From positions 1,776,001 through 1,840,000 of the forward strand of contig NC_052409.1 of the NCBI RefSeq assembly GCF_009389715.1: 64,000 bases of DNA, given 5' to 3'. Of the stretch, positions 35,601 to 47,701 are shown piece by piece. The position numbers and the translations under genes were made by a program. The notes beneath the pieces are model-generated. The model did no database searches, was not told the DNA's origin, and saw only the letters and a program-made list of their open reading frames with translations. Source of the stretch: Phoenix dactylifera (taxonomy: Eukaryota; Streptophyta; Magnoliopsida; Arecales; Arecaceae). Position 1 is the stretch's first letter. The number at the start of each line of letters is the position of its first letter.

Positions 35601-38475
35601 TTTTTATTATTTTCTTTCTTTACATGTGTATTATCAACTCTTTTTTGCTTTCTTTGCAATGTTCTCGTCCTATTAGAAATGTTAACACCTTTTGCTAAGG
35701 CAAAATTGAACATTGTCTCGATCTACCTATCCCTGCTATTATTCAACATGATCAATTTGGTATACTAACAACTCAATCGATCACTAAAAACAGTTTCCTA
35801 AGAAACAATATCCTAGTGTCGAACACAGAGTGGTTCCTATTGAGCTGCTCGGAAAATAGGGCATTAAAATGATCTCAAGTAAATCCGCTATCCCTGCGTA
35901 TAGTGTACAAAACCTAGTTTAGCGCTAACTCCAAGTTTGGCCGAGGTAAAAGAAGTAAAACTCTTGTGGTGCATGAGTATAAATCCATTTTTTTTTTGTT
36001 CAAATTGTTCTAGCATGCAAAGAAGTCACTAATGAGATTCTTTGACCAAATTATCTCCAATTTTAGTCTATCATGGAAAAAAATAAATGCATCGTACAAA
36101 TTTTACTTGCAAGTTAGAAGGATTATTTTTGATGTTTCATCTATTCATTGTCGTACGTTTATCCTTTTCACGAGCACTATTACTAATCATCTAATAAATC
36201 ACTGCTCGATTTAATAGGCTGATGTGGCAATCAAAGATTAGGGTCATATAAAAATGGGTCGATACCATCAGTCCAACCTCATCTACCATCAACTAATCAC
36301 CAAATTTCATATCTTTTTGATGGAAACCACCGAATTCTATATAAAGACAATGAACGAGGGATGATCTCTAGCTTTTTCCTTTTTATATTGGCATCTATTT
36401 AGGCATATCCATTGTACATATAATCTGCTTTAACATTCACCGACATCTTTAACAATTTCAATCATCAAAGTTCGGTCCGATAGGCATTAGTCATTGCTTC
36501 AACATTCATATATATAAATTCCCTATTTCATAAGTAGTGGCACAGACTCAGGGCCTAAGCTCCTTCCTAGGTAGGAATGAGATGGCTATAAGATAGAGGG
36601 TAGGAAACAGACTTTCTCTTCTTTTAAGAAAAACTGTTGGGCATGTTTGGATGATTAGGCTGAAAATTTTATTGGCTTTGTGAATTGAGTCAGTACAACA
36701 AGCAAAATCATAAGATTACAGGCTAGGTTAACTTTATATTCATCACTACCTTGGAACAACTTTGGAGTGGGCCGACCCAAATCCTATAGAGAAAAAATAG
36801 ATCCGATGAGATCTTTTTCTCCCTGTAGGATGGGCTGGCCCATACCAAAGCTATTTCTCGATTCTTATGAATATAGGTCTAGCCCAACCTACAATTCTAT
36901 GATTTTGCTAGTTAATTACACTAGTCCAATTTTATGAATGCAATAGAATTTTCAGTCTAATCATCCAAACAAGCTCTTAATAATCTTCCACTTTAACTAA
37001 TGGGACAGCTAAGGCTTTGAAGAGCCGTTGTTCTGAAAGCCAAGTTGCCCGCATAAAGGTGAGGGTAGCTGGGGGTTTCGTAGGTTAGAATTTCAATATA
37101 ATGGACCTAAGAAAAAGTAAGTGCTATTCAAAGTAGTAATCCTATATTTTATATTCCAAAAAAAAAAAAATCTTATATCGTACTATTTTATTTGCTGGCT
37201 TGATTCCTAGCGACATGGCAGGAGGTGATTGGTTCCAATCAATCCACGAGATGCCATGTTGGACGGAGAATGGAATGGTGAATATGATAGTGTGGTGCAG
37301 AAATTTTCTTTTCTAAACTAGAATGTCATATAAGAATATATGCCTCACCTTTCTAGAAACTGAATTTTTCTAGATAACTTTAATCACATTCCAAATCTAG
37401 AGAGCATGTTAACTTTGTAAATCTAACAATAATGTACAACTATTTTATTTATTCGAAAAGTTATATCCTGCATCCTATGCATCAATATTATCGTGCATCA
37501 TGTTAATCATTCCCTTTCACTTTATAGGCTAATCATTCAGACGAGCATACAATAAATATAATTTATAAAAATAAAATGATGTGATTTATGGTGTCCGGCG
37601 AGGTGCATATGGCGGAGGATACAATTTCTCAACCTATGTGTTTCCAAAAGTCAAAGGATTTGATACGCGCTGCATCCACTGCACCTTGTCAAATGACAGG
37701 ATGCATGACATAATCTCCATCTCTTCTTATTGTATTATTAAATAATGGTACGGTTTCTCGCCTCTTCAAAATCAGATAAACCAAAGGCTATTATATTCTT
37801 GCCTCGGAATCCTTTTTTTAGCCTAACGGCAATGAGAAGTAGGGGGAATTTCTCTATCTTGAACATCAGAACTTGTCATTCGATGTTCTTGGTGGAGCAA
37901 GGAATTTAGTAGTACGGCGAGGTTATAACACGTGAATTCTTCTTGCAAAAAGGCATATGTTATTCACGTCCCAAACTAGCTTTTATTCATTTGCTCATCC
38001 AACTAATATATGGAACCAATGCGAGCAAAAGCATGGGGCTTTTGTATTGCGTTGCTTTTAAGTTTATTGAGGAAACACCTAATGCTTGAAGCTTGCAAGA
38101 TCCCTTCTTAATTCTTCCCCTTGGCTCAAGTGCATGTAAACCCTTGGTTTACATGCACGACTGCTTAAAAGCCTTTGGGATACCTCTGGGATTAGCCCCT
38201 CCTACTCTCACAAAAAATAAAAATAAAAAGCCTGCAGCAAACGTTCTTAGCGTGCAATAAATTCCATGCGATGAAGAGTCAAGAAAGCTAGAGAGAGACC
38301 CCCAGCAGGTTAGCATGATGGAAGTGGCATTCCTCTGCTCTTTAATTACTGCTCATGAAGTTGATATATATGTCTCACCTAGTCTCTTGTCCATCTAATG
38401 GAAAAGGACTTTCTACCTAGCTCTTCAAATAGTACCATAGCTTTAACAACCCCATCACCCATCAGCTCACTCTCT

Positions 38476-38480
<5 letters not shown>
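32630..38480. other. Intergenic, AT-rich, no supported gene
   Basis: About 5.8 kb separating the two ERF genes. Only short domain-free frames occur. One MITE is recognised at 36639-36976. The rest is low-complexity AT-rich DNA. Confidence 0.55.
36639..36976. mobile_element. MITE with GCTTGTTTGGATGATTAG ends
   Basis: Left end GGGCATGTTTGGATGATTAG; right end, reverse complemented, GAGCTTGTTTGGATGATTAG. The inverted repeats continue as RCTGAAAATT. The 338-base length and TGTTTGG ends resemble PIF/Harbinger (Tourist-like) or hAT MITEs. The flanks give no clear target duplication, so the superfamily is open. Confidence 0.7.

Positions 38481-38528
<48 letters not shown>
38481..38528. repeat. Compound (CT)n(CA)n microsatellite
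   Basis: CT repeats run directly into CA repeats. A second compound CT/CA tract lies 0.3 kb away at 38822-38864. Confidence 0.95.
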
Positions 38529-38821
38529 GTACGCACTCGCACACATGCAAAGACATGCGTGTCGCATAAGCGTGCGTGCAGGCACACATATCTCTTTAGA
38601 TAGTAACTGGAGCTCCAACCTTAATTGCATTCGTCTAAACACCAGAATTGCCAGCATTCTGACAAGTTATATTACACAACCTTTGGCGGGGAGAAAGGAA
38701 CTTTTATTGGCATTATGAAAACCAGCCAAGAGCTAAAGAAAGAGAGGTAGACATATATAGGAGTAACAGTGCAGTACAAACAGACAAAACTATTCAGTTC
38801 TAAAAAGCAAGGGCTTAAATC

Positions 38822-38822
38822 G

Positions 38823-38855
<33 letters not shown>

Positions 38856-38864
38856 GCACACACA
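38822..38864. repeat. Compound (CT)n(CA)n microsatellite, next to ERF stop
   Basis: The tract ends six bases from the stop codon of the ERF at 38870-39244, so it is part of that gene's 3' untranslated region. Confidence 0.95.
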
Positions 38865-38869
38865 GCCTT

Positions 38870-39244
38870 TTATTTCTTCTTGCCACCCTTCTCCCCATGG
38901 TCCAGCATGTCCTCCAACACCTTGTCATCCAAGTATTCAAACTCAATCACTTGGTTCCCTTGCTCCCCCGCCGTGCACCAGCTTGTGGATGCCGACCCGG
39001 TGCTCCGAGAAGGGACTTCATCAGGAAAATTGAGGACGGCGAGCGAACCTCTCATTGCGTACGCCGCCCGGTCGTAGGCCCGGGCAGCCTCTTCAGCAGT
39101 GTTGAAGGTGCCGAGCCAGATGCGGGCACCATGCCGGGCGGAGTCGCGGATCTCCGCCGCATACTTCCCCCACGGTCGGCGCCGGACGCCTCGGTATTTG
39201 GTCTCTCCATTCCCTCCACCTCCTTTGGGAGGCTCTTCTTCCAT
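38870..39244 (-). CDS. ERF: Small AP2/ERF transcription factor with EDLL motif
   Basis: A 124-residue single-exon ERF. The AP2 domain fills residues 17-74 ([50 protein letters not shown]), with the ERF-type Ala and Asp. The C-terminal block [16 protein letters not shown] (99-114) fits the EDLL acidic activation motif of small group IX members (ERF95-98 type). These are nuclear activators of defence, ethylene or stress genes; the role here is inferred from family. The size is normal for the small subclass. A TTTAAAT box lies about 70 bases upstream of the ATG. It is on the same strand as the larger ERF 6.5 kb away, but the two differ greatly outside the AP2 domain, so they are not recent duplicates. 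Confidence 0.95.
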   Translation of the reverse strand: MEEEPPKGGGGNGETKYRGVRRRPWGKYAAEIRDSARHGARIWLGTFNTAEEAARAYDRAAYAMRGSLAVLNFPDEVPSRSTGSASTSWCTAGEQGNQVIEFEYLDDKVLEDMLDHGEKGGKKK

Positions 39245-39390
39245 GAGAAATTGTTGGTTGGCTGCCGGGTAGGGGGCGGGGAAAGGGGGCGAGGCGGCTA
39301 ACGGCTCTCCTCGGATTTAAATCGGGAGGGCTGCTGGTGGGGCCAGGTGGCTTCTAGGAGATTCTCACGCCAAGGGGAGGGAATAGACGG

Positions 39391-39580
39391 CTGGATTTGG
39401 GTTCGTTGTATCTGGCTTTCGGAAGCCTCTTACAGTAACGGCTTTTGGAACGCTCGCTCTCTCTCTGGATTTTGGTTCGCTAAACCTCGACGGCTACAGT
39501 GATGGTTTTTGGAAGGCTCGCTCTCTCCCTCTGGATTTGGGTTCGCTAAACCCGGACGGGTACAGTGATGGCTTTTGGAT

Positions 39581-39617
<37 letters not shown>
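39391..39617. repeat. Three tandem promoter repeats plus CT microsatellite
   Basis: Three imperfect units begin CTGGATTTGGGTTCG at 39391, 39465 and 39531, each with ACAGT.A.GG.TTTTGGA and ending in a CT-rich run (GCTCGCTCTCTC). The last runs into a pure CT tract at 39582-39617. The block is 150-370 bases upstream of the small ERF's ATG. Confidence 0.85.
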
Positions 39618-39620
<3 letters not shown>

Positions 39621-42189
39621 CTTTGGACCTTGATGTTACAATATGCTATATGAGATAATAAAATGTATATATATAAATTTACACTCATTTGGCGCAAATA
39701 TGTGTGATTTGGCTGGCTAACCAACATTCTTTTATGAACAATTACAGTGTGCTTTATACATGCGACTCTTCTTATTATCTTTTTGTATTTTAATTTTGCG
39801 AGCAAATGAGTAGGGCAAAGCCCAACCTAACTCTAGCTATGTCACTCTTCACAACTTTTGATGTCTCAATTCGACTCACACAGAGTAGATGATTGCAAAC
39901 CCATTCTTATTCTTCGGGCTGCTAAGTTGAAATTATTTGCTCAGAATAATGATGGAATTATTATCAATATGATTGTAAATGGCATGATGCAATGACAAAA
40001 ATGCGACCAATTTCTACATGGGCCGATTGTAAGTGGCTTAAGGTGAGAACACGCTAAAGAGCTGATCCAATTTCTTTAATATCTTTCCTAAACCCTTTGC
40101 ATTGGCATTTCATTTGATCTATGTTAAGTTGAAATGTGATTACAACTTATTCAACTATGCAAATATCATTGATGTGAAGAAGCGCCAATCACTCCGATGT
40201 AAATATGTTAGCAGAAAAGTTTATTTCTACAGGCCATCGGAATCTAATAAAGCTCATAATTAAAGATTTAGTAGTTAAATACTTAATACAAGTATACTAT
40301 AGTCAAATGCTGGTTGTTAGATTGATGACTAGGTTAAGTTTCCATACCTGTTAGCATGAAATAAACAAAATCTAATTAATTAAAGAGTGTAGAAGAGGTA
40401 AATTTTAGGATGTAATGTTGATATATATGAGAATATATGTAATCATCATCCTGTAACAAATTGGCAAGATGAGGGATTATTAAATGTTCCTGCAGCTTGG
40501 TTTCATCAAAATATTTGGTTGAATTTACGAGTTTGATCCCCAACTAAAAGTTAGACAACCCAATGGCTTGCTCAACATGAAATATGACGGATCCAATTCA
40601 GAACAGGTGTTCCCAAGATTTCGAAAATTGTAGAGGAGGATAATGTTGGCCTTGGTAGATTTCATGGCTCTCTCTAACCTGGTATTTTGCTTGCTCACAC
40701 TCACATGTTCCTCGGAATCATTCTCTATCTCATGAAATGCTGAATGGTGTGGAGCATCAAGCTGCGACCAACTCAACTGTCACTTGAACTTCAATATTCG
40801 CGTTCATCGTGCCTGCCATGGATCGCCTCATAGCACAATTAATCTTTGATCAACGATCAATAAACCCTAACTTTGTAGATCAAAATGTTTGAAACCCTAA
40901 TTTGGATGAATACTAGGATCTGCTGATTTCATGCAGTCAAAGTTCTTCCTGTCGAGTAGCATAAGGGATTAATGTACCTCCAAGGGAATTTGCGAGATAC
41001 ACCATACAAAGTTGAGCGAACAGCACTAATCGATACCTCGAACATTTTAGCAGAAATGAAAGTGAAGAAAACAATGATGTTTGGAAAGCTACATTCTAAA
41101 TACTACAATGAAAATACTCAAAATTGTATCATTCTTCTGGCAGTCACTCTGGACATAAATGCCTTTGAATGCCTTTCCCAACGAAATGTTAAGAGTTGCA
41201 GGGTAGCCATATGAATGCCTTTCCCTACCTTGCATAGAATTGATAAGAACTGCTGTATCTCATATGGATTGAAAAGTATTTACTAGTTCCTAATGGAATT
41301 TAGTTACTCAATAGTTCTTATGAAATATGTTAAGGAAGATTTACTAACAAGTCTTAGTATAATAGGGATCAGAAAATAATGTTAATTTGCTGTTTGCCTG
41401 ATAGAGGATAGATGCTATATCATCTGTTATTTGCCATTTCCATGGAAAGCAGCAAACAAAAATGACAAAATAACGGTGCTAATAGTAACATCACTACTAG
41501 CGGAATTCTAGATAAGCTTGGCAAGTCTAAACCTAGTCCATTATTAGCCATATAAATGAGTTATGTTTTAAATATCTCATGTCCATACTACTGATGTTAT
41601 TTTTCTTGGTGTCTCCGTCAGGTTAAGGGTTCAAAATTATTCAAATCTAATCACAAGCATCACGATCGGCTTGTGGTTGACCCTAATAGATTCGTGTTGC
41701 CGCATCTCCTAGTCGAGATAGATTATGGGCCGGATCCGCTCTGATACTATATGTAACAATGTAGGATTTCATCCAAAATGACTAGCTAGAAGATAATATT
41801 TAGTTCTTTGATCCTGTAAAAGTATCCAAGATCTGCCAAGCAAATAACCGATATAAGACTAAACACATACCTATATGGATCCTCACAAGAAGTATCTACC
41901 TATACATGATTCGAGTATAGTTGTCAAATTATAGATATTTTGGAAATCAAATCCTGAGAGTCCGGATACTACAGTAAATGGTACAACCATTGAGACAAAT
42001 CACAATTAATCAAAAAAAATCCTTAATTGTTCCAGCATGACTCTTAAGCTTTCTATATTTTTATAGTTTTGCTATTTCGTCGGTGAGCACAGGCACAGCA
42101 TAGATATTTTGAGGATCAAATCCAAAACCAATAGTTACTAAAAAAAAGTACAATGATTGAGAAAAATCACAATTAATCAAAAAAAAAAT
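39618..42189. other. Intergenic, no supported gene
   Basis: AT-rich sequence with short domain-free open frames. A tRNA-primer-like GCTCTGATAC (41738-41747) is noted but unsupported. Confidence 0.5.
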
Positions 42190-43490
42190 GTCGGCACACG
42201 ATTCAGGTTGTATCCTCCGCAACATCGTTCATTCGATCGCACTATATACAAATCTTAAAGCACTCTAAATTCTACATTTATGCATAAATTTCAAAGCGAC
42301 AACTGCACGATCCAACAATAATTTTGTACGGATAAAGCTAAATATTTCTTCCTCTTTTTGGGACCACTTTCCAAAAAGATAGAAAAATGTCTATATCGCC
42401 TTTGTATTTTTGGTAACTTCTTTTGTGTATAACGGCATGCTATCCAAAAAGTTGATGAAACATGTCGGCACATGATTCGGAATAAATACCAAAACAATAA
42501 CGAAGAGATGTAGGAAGAAAAATTGAGGCTAAGGCTCGTACCAAGCTAACTTAAATTAACACATAAAAATATAAAAAACAAATAAGAAACTTCTTAGAGA
42601 TTCTGATGACTCCAACGCTCTCCCTCGTTGTGAATTATAAATTAACAATGCTGAGCATGCAGCACAAAACTTCAAACTGCTTAACCATCAATTCTTTAAT
42701 AAAAATATATGCTAATTGGTCTTTTATAAAAACTAAAGCTAATTAACTTTTTTTATCTACAATTTTATGTCTAATAAAGTGATAATGAATCTCGATGTGC
42801 TTTATTGTTTATCAAGCGGATACCATTCTCATTATCAAAAAAAAAGAAGAAGAATATGGTGAGTATCCTGACCTAAATTACTAATTAATCTCATGATCCA
42901 GATTAACTCCAAAACTGCCTCGCAGTTGCGTGATATTCTATCTTTGTAGAAGACAGTGCAATAGTAGATTATCATTTACGGTACCAAGACACAAGACCAA
43001 AATCTCAAGTTAGAAGAATAACGAGTGGTAGACCTATATGTGTCCACCTCACCAGCATAATCTGTCCTTATAAAACCTGCTAATTTGACTGAAAAATTAT
43101 TATCGTATAAAATACTATAATCAACCGTCTTAACAATATATCTTAGAATCTGTAAAATTGCATGAAGATGTGGCCGCTGAAGACTTTACATATTTCGGCT
43201 AACAACGCCAACATATAAGAAATATTTGACCTTATGATAGTCAAATTAATCAAACTATCTACAACCCATCTATACATGGTAGGATTATTGGAAAGCTTGT
43301 TTTACTTTTTACTTAACTTTAAATTTGATTTAATTGATCTCCATATATACTTACAATTAGTCAATTTATACTTATTTAATAAATCAAAAGCATATTTTCT
43401 CTAATAAATAAAAGAGCCATATTTAAATTTAGCTACATTAATTTAAAAAAAATATTTCAATTCCCAAAGTTTTTTCATTTCATATAAATA
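42190..43490 (-). mobile_element. Ty1/Copia retrotransposon relic (pol 3' part)
   Basis: On the minus strand, from about 43490 down, traces of the end of Copia reverse transcriptase and RNase H appear in the right order: a YF-containing block and SKYG.FI.QRKYA, LLNKYKLTNCK, VGVVSRNM.SLQRPHLHAIL, LAGF..TDYAGEVDTYRSTT, STIALSSTKIEYHATA, KHIEIHYHFIR and KDQLAYIF.KEL. The relic is old and has many breaks. Downstream (42190-42480) a TGTCGGCACA.GATTC sequence occurs twice about 275 bases apart and may belong to the 3' LTR region; intact LTRs were not found. Confidence 0.72.
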
Positions 43491-43994
43491 GCTATTCACC
43501 AACACTGTGAACCTCCTCATAGCCTCCCTTTTACTCATAAAAAAAAGGGGGAAAAAAAAGTTATTCCCTTCTGCGGAAGCTTTTCCTCAGCCAGCCTGAT
43601 GGATTTGAGAGGTGCTCCTTTTTCTCTGGCCTTTATTTAAGGTCTCACCAGTTTGCCATCCCTACTTTACCCTTGAATTGTAGCATTTGCATCGAGTAGT
43701 TGCATGGGAGTAGACGGAGTCCAAACAACCAGCTGTGGCCCTACAGCATGCAATTTTAAAGCTCTAGCTTCACATCACTACTGGACGGTGATTTTGGAAT
43801 CGGGAAAACGTCCCATCCATTCAACTAGCAAAAGATTCAACGCAAAACAGTGGCGCATGGTACTTGGATCAATTAATACGAATGGGCAAAGTGACCTAAC
43901 CGGAAAGAGAGTGCTAGTACTTACTTATCTTAGTACACGGGTTGTAAGCATGGCCAACTAAATCGAAGACAAAATACTCTATAATGATAGAGAG
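43491..43994. other. Spacer between Copia and LINE relics
   Basis: A short domain-free frame (43704-43961) lies here, with A/T runs. No gene is supported. Confidence 0.4.
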
Positions 43995-46325
43995 ATAGGT
44001 ACACACCGTATTCAAAAAAATCTTTTCAAAATGATGAGCAGCAAAAAAGGTGATGCAGTCAGCAGCTTTATTCGCCGCCCGAAATACTTACATCGTTTGA
44101 AAGAACATTTCCGCAGTAACTGTCGGACATCTTCTAAAAATAGATGGTCGAAAGCCCGCGGCTCCTCCCGTAGAATCCACTCAACCACCTGCACTGAGTC
44201 CCCTTCCAGAATGATGCACTGGGCCTCCAAAACTCACCTCGCATAGGAGACACTCTTCCATGCGGCCCTAAGTTCCGCCTCCAGAATAGATGATTTGAAG
44301 GTGCGCCGCCCTCCTGCTGCAATCAGCCTGGACTCGTGATCCCTAATCACAAAGGGAACACTCGTGCCTCCTCCACCGACGGACAAACTACCATCAAAGT
44401 TCATCTTAAGATGGCCAGGTGTGGGGGCTCGTAGGAAGTGAATACATACCTAGGCATTATAGCAGTGGAGGGGGAGACCCAGATGCCCCTAGCCAACCCA
44501 GATGAAACTTTCACAAAGGGCGAAGAAGAAGAGGAGGCCTCACCACCCCAAGCACCCGCGGCTAGAACCAGCGAGGGCACCACTGTGGCTGGTTCCAGAC
44601 TCCTAGGCCTAGCAGTCCCATAGTCGACCGTGGCCCTAGCCCGAATACTCAACCTCGGCCCAGAACCAGAATGACCCCGGCCCAGGATACTAAGGACACC
44701 CTCCTCCCGGACCGCCCTCATTGATCCGCCAAACCTCTCTGCATCCGCAGCCGCGCTTGGCCCGTCGCGCGCGCTCCATCGCGCTGGCCGAGCTCTAGGA
44801 CGAAGCCTTTCATGCCCGCACCTATAGTCGGCGGTCCCGGCCCGCCTCTTCTCGAACTAGATGGGCTTCGAGCCCGCTGGGCCCCTGGCCCACCCTAGAA
44901 GCATCCGAATCATTGGAGAGTCGACTAGGAGTTATCTTCTCCATCGCTCCCGACCCTCTGCCGGAGCCCGAGCCATCCGCCACCCCATCCTTCGCTGGTG
45001 GTTGCCTTCGTGCCACCTTGGACGGGACTTGCCCCCCATCCAAGTCCAGGGTGGAGCTAGGCTTAGCCAACGACCCTCCAAGGTGGATCGGCTTCGTGGC
45101 CGCTGACCTCCGGATTGCCGGTGGCACCATCCTCTCCCTCGGCCTGTCGCCTCCCACACACTCCTTGGCCGGCCTCTCCCTGTTCGTAGTCAGCCAGGGG
45201 CCAAACACTGAGTGCTCCCATCCCGTCGCGGACTTTGGGACGCTCCCCATCCACCACTAACTCTCCAACCCGTGGTGCCGCCGACGGACAAGGGGGATAA
45301 CTTGCACTGCCCTTCCCCGTGGTTGATCCAGCCACATCAAAAGCAAACTGCCAATAGGCTTTCATAAACGAAAGCCTGCTAGAAGCACTCCATGCCCTAG
45401 ACGAAGACCCCAACGTCAAAGGTAACCTCGCATCTAGTTCAACTTGGACTTGGGCGAACCCCAGCCGGCAACGCTGCTCCGTGGAGCCATCTACTGCGAT
45501 CGGCCTGCCTACTGCCGCCACTATCTCCATCACCACCTCTAGCTTCCAGAACTCCACTAGCAACCCTGGGAGCCGAACCCACGCCGTAGCCTTACATACT
45601 TGCTTAATTCCAGCAACGAAGTCTAGTTGCTTACCATTCCATCGCGAGGAGCTGCTTGCTGACCACCCATGGGCCACCCGCTAAGGCCGACTCCCGATCG
45701 GCTTCACCCTTAAACTGGAGAAGGAGATGCTCGCCCGTCATGGGAAGGACCTTAGGGTCGTAGTCGAGCTTCCCTTTCAATCGGAACTCCCGGGCCACCC
45801 AATCCATCGGCACACTCCTACCCATTCTCCACGAGATCAACGTGGTGGCGCTCCAAGCTTCTCTGGCTTTCTCCAGTCTCTTCGGCGACACCACCACCAC
45901 CCTGGTAAAGATCTACTGTGCCACCTTCAACTCATCATCCGAGATGCTGTGCCGAGTTCAGGTCGCTTGTCGAGACAACGCCCTAGCCACCTCTGCCCAC
46001 GACTGTCCGGTGGTGTTCATCCTCAGAGGCTGGCGCACCACCTCGGCCTTCGACATAGTGTCACCCAGTGGCTCCTTCCCTGGCCTGTGGTCGCCCATGT
46101 CTCGGCGTCGAGATGCTCGATGGAATGTCTACTCATAGCACGAATATTGTCGCACGAGAGCACTCCCCTCCCAGCTATTCACCCAGTCCACTGGTGCTCG
46201 CCCCCTCTTTCGCCACCTGCTCGACGGGCATACTTTGACCCAGGCACGATCATAGACTCCCACTCCTTCCGTGATTCCTCCAATTCCTCCTCCTGGAGGA
46301 AGAGGATCTATATGAAGTGGCGTTG
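43995..46325 (-). mobile_element. LINE-derived relic: DUF4283 plus RNase H, no reverse transcriptase
   Basis: On the minus strand the 5' part (about 45900-45060, with frame breaks) is a DUF4283 domain as in ORF1 of plant L1 LINEs: DWVAREFRLKGKL, LLLQFKGEADRESALAGGPW, ATAWVRLPGLLVEFW, EIVAAVGRPIAVDGST, RCRLGFAQVQVELDARLPL. A VFGPWLTTNRER block follows at about 45210-45170, as usual after DUF4283. A 3' RNase H region (about 44405-44010) has the acidic residues in DGSL, EAELRAAW and LEGDSVQVV. The endonuclease and reverse transcriptase that should lie between them are not seen; only 0.4-0.7 kb of Ser/Gly/Pro-rich sequence separates the parts. This is a deleted or rearranged LINE, or a DUF4283-RNase H fusion family. 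Dead as read. Confidence 0.75.
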
Positions 46326-46594
46326 AAATTAGGGGTGGCAATCGGGTCGGGTCAGGCATAAACGGGTCGGGTCAGATGTAGGTCGGATCAGAAAATCATA
46401 AACCTGAACCCGACCTGTTTATTAAACAGGTCAGGGATTACAATCTGAACCCGACCTGTTTATTAAACAGGTAACTCGATCCGACTCGTTTAACCTGTTT
46501 AATAAACTGCCCAACCCATCCCCACCTATCCGACCCAACCCGACCCGTTTAACAATTGTGCTCGGGACCTCGGCAGCTTGAAAAATTTCAACAG

Positions 46595-46910
46595 AGGAGT
46601 CTCGGAGGACGGTCCGTTGTCGGAGGAGATGGGAGAGGCAAGATGGGTCCTATGCTTCACCGATCGGAGGAGATGGGTCCTCTGCTTCACCGCTTCAGTA
46701 GACCTCCGGCCGTCGCAGCTCCTCCTTCGCCGCCGACGGGCTCCGATTGGTTCGGCAATGGCGGTATATGGACCGGAGTCTCGAAGGATGGCCCGTCGGA
46801 GGAGGAGATGGGAGAGGCGAGATGGGTCCTCTGCTTCACCGCTTTAGTAGACCTCCGGCCGCCGGTGGGTTTCGATCGGTTTGGCAACGGCGGCATCTGG
46901 ATCGCGGCTC
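46595..46910. repeat. Tandem repeat (about 185 bp) inside the hAT element
   Basis: Two units start GTCTCGGAGGACGGTCCGT and GTCTCGAAGGATGGCCCGT and share GGAGATGGGAGAGGC, GATGGGTCCT, TCACCGCTT.AGTAGACCTC and TTCGGCAATGGCGG/TTTGGCAACGGCGG. Shorter repeats of GGATCCTTGGAGGAGATCTA occur at 47000 and 47050. Origin not recognised. Confidence 0.75.
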
Positions 46911-47034
46911 CGGCTCCAAACCCAAAGCCCCCGCGGAGATTGCGCCCCGGGAACCCAGACGCCATGGCTTCGCAAAGATCACGGACCTAGGGATGATCCG
47001 GATCCTTGGAGGAGATCTAGAGTTAGGGTTTCAT

Positions 47035-47395
47035 ATCTTGCAAAGATCAGGATCCTTGGAGGAGATCTAGAGTTAGGATCCCGGCGAAGGGGGTCCGGCC
47101 GTAGAGAAGCTCGTAGAGGAGGACGCGGCACTGCCATGGGACTGTGGGAGCGGCCGGCGGCGACCTCGTGGGCGATGTACTCGTAGCTGCCGACGAAGGA
47201 GTAGGACCGGGCAGCGACCGGCTCGGCGACGAATCGGTGGAAGGGGAGGGAGGAGGCCGGCTTGCGGGGGCGGAAGAGGAGGTTGAGGAGGCAGGAGGGG
47301 TCATCGGCGCCGTCGGAGGGGTCGGAGGCGGCGAGCTCGAGGGTGGGGGAGAAGGTGGACTAGAAGGAGAGCCGGAGAGGTTGAACCAAAAAAAA
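47035..47395 (-). pseudogene. AGC-VIII protein kinase fragment captured in the hAT element
   Basis: On the minus strand, split over frames, the order of an AGC-VIII kinase C-lobe is visible: FNLSGSP (equivalent to the DFDLS form of DFG in this group), a Pro/Ser-rich insertion, LLNLLFRPRKPASSLPFHRF, VAEPVAARSYSFVGSYEYIA (T-loop SFVGTHEYLAPE form), HEVAAGRSH, then in another frame VLLYELLYGRTPFAGI. The VDWWAFG segment between SH and VLLYE is missing, and HEV stands where PEV is expected. About 120 codons' worth of a gene of roughly 400-500 codons. Plant AGC-VIII kinases (PID, WAG, D6PK) act in auxin transport; this fragment cannot make a kinase. Confidence 0.72.
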
Positions 47396-47701
47396 AAAAA
47401 GGGCAGCGGTGCCCAGGTGAACTTGGAGAGAAAGTTTTAAACGGGTGACGGCTTGATCTGTCTTTGTGGACTGTGGGCTGTGGCCCTTATCCAACCTGAC
47501 CCATATATTAAACATGTTATTAAACGGGTTATACAGGTTCAACGGGTCAGACATCTTAAATCTGTATCCGACCCAATTAATAAACGGGTTAAACGGGTCA
47601 ACATGTTTATAACCCGAACCTATTTAGGTCAAATCCAAATCTGTTTATGGCGGGTCGAATATGGGTCGAATTGGCGGGTCGGGTCATATTTTGCCATCTC
47701 A

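Larger units (their letters stand above)
46330..47701. mobile_element. hAT-ended element carrying host gene fragments (Pack-hAT type)
   Basis: Flanked by a perfect 8-bp target duplication GTTGAAAT (46322-46329 and 47702-47709), the hAT signature. The ends are TAGGGGTGGCAATCGGGTCG at left and, reverse complemented, TGAGATGGCAAAATATGACC at right: short imperfect inverted repeats followed by subterminal CGGGTCGGGTC/AAACGGGTTA repeats at both ends (46340-46560 and 47510-47690). No transposase is present. The GC-rich interior (46570-47400) is unlike the AT-rich ends and includes an AGC kinase fragment. It lies 5' of the LINE relic on that relic's strand. Confidence 0.85.

Noticed and set aside
41738-41755. 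GCTCTGATAC followed by TATATGTAACA, resembling the complement of a Met-tRNA primer site next to an LTR end
   Set aside because: The match is imperfect and no LTR pair or coding region of an element in that orientation could be seen beside it.
44861-46326. Plus-strand frames of 115-199 codons over the LINE relic
   Set aside because: The minus strand carries recognisable DUF4283 and RNase H sequence; the plus-strand frames are shadows.
46556-47186. Plus-strand frames of 100-144 codons inside the hAT element
   Set aside because: They span tandem repeats and differ by frame between units; no domain is seen.
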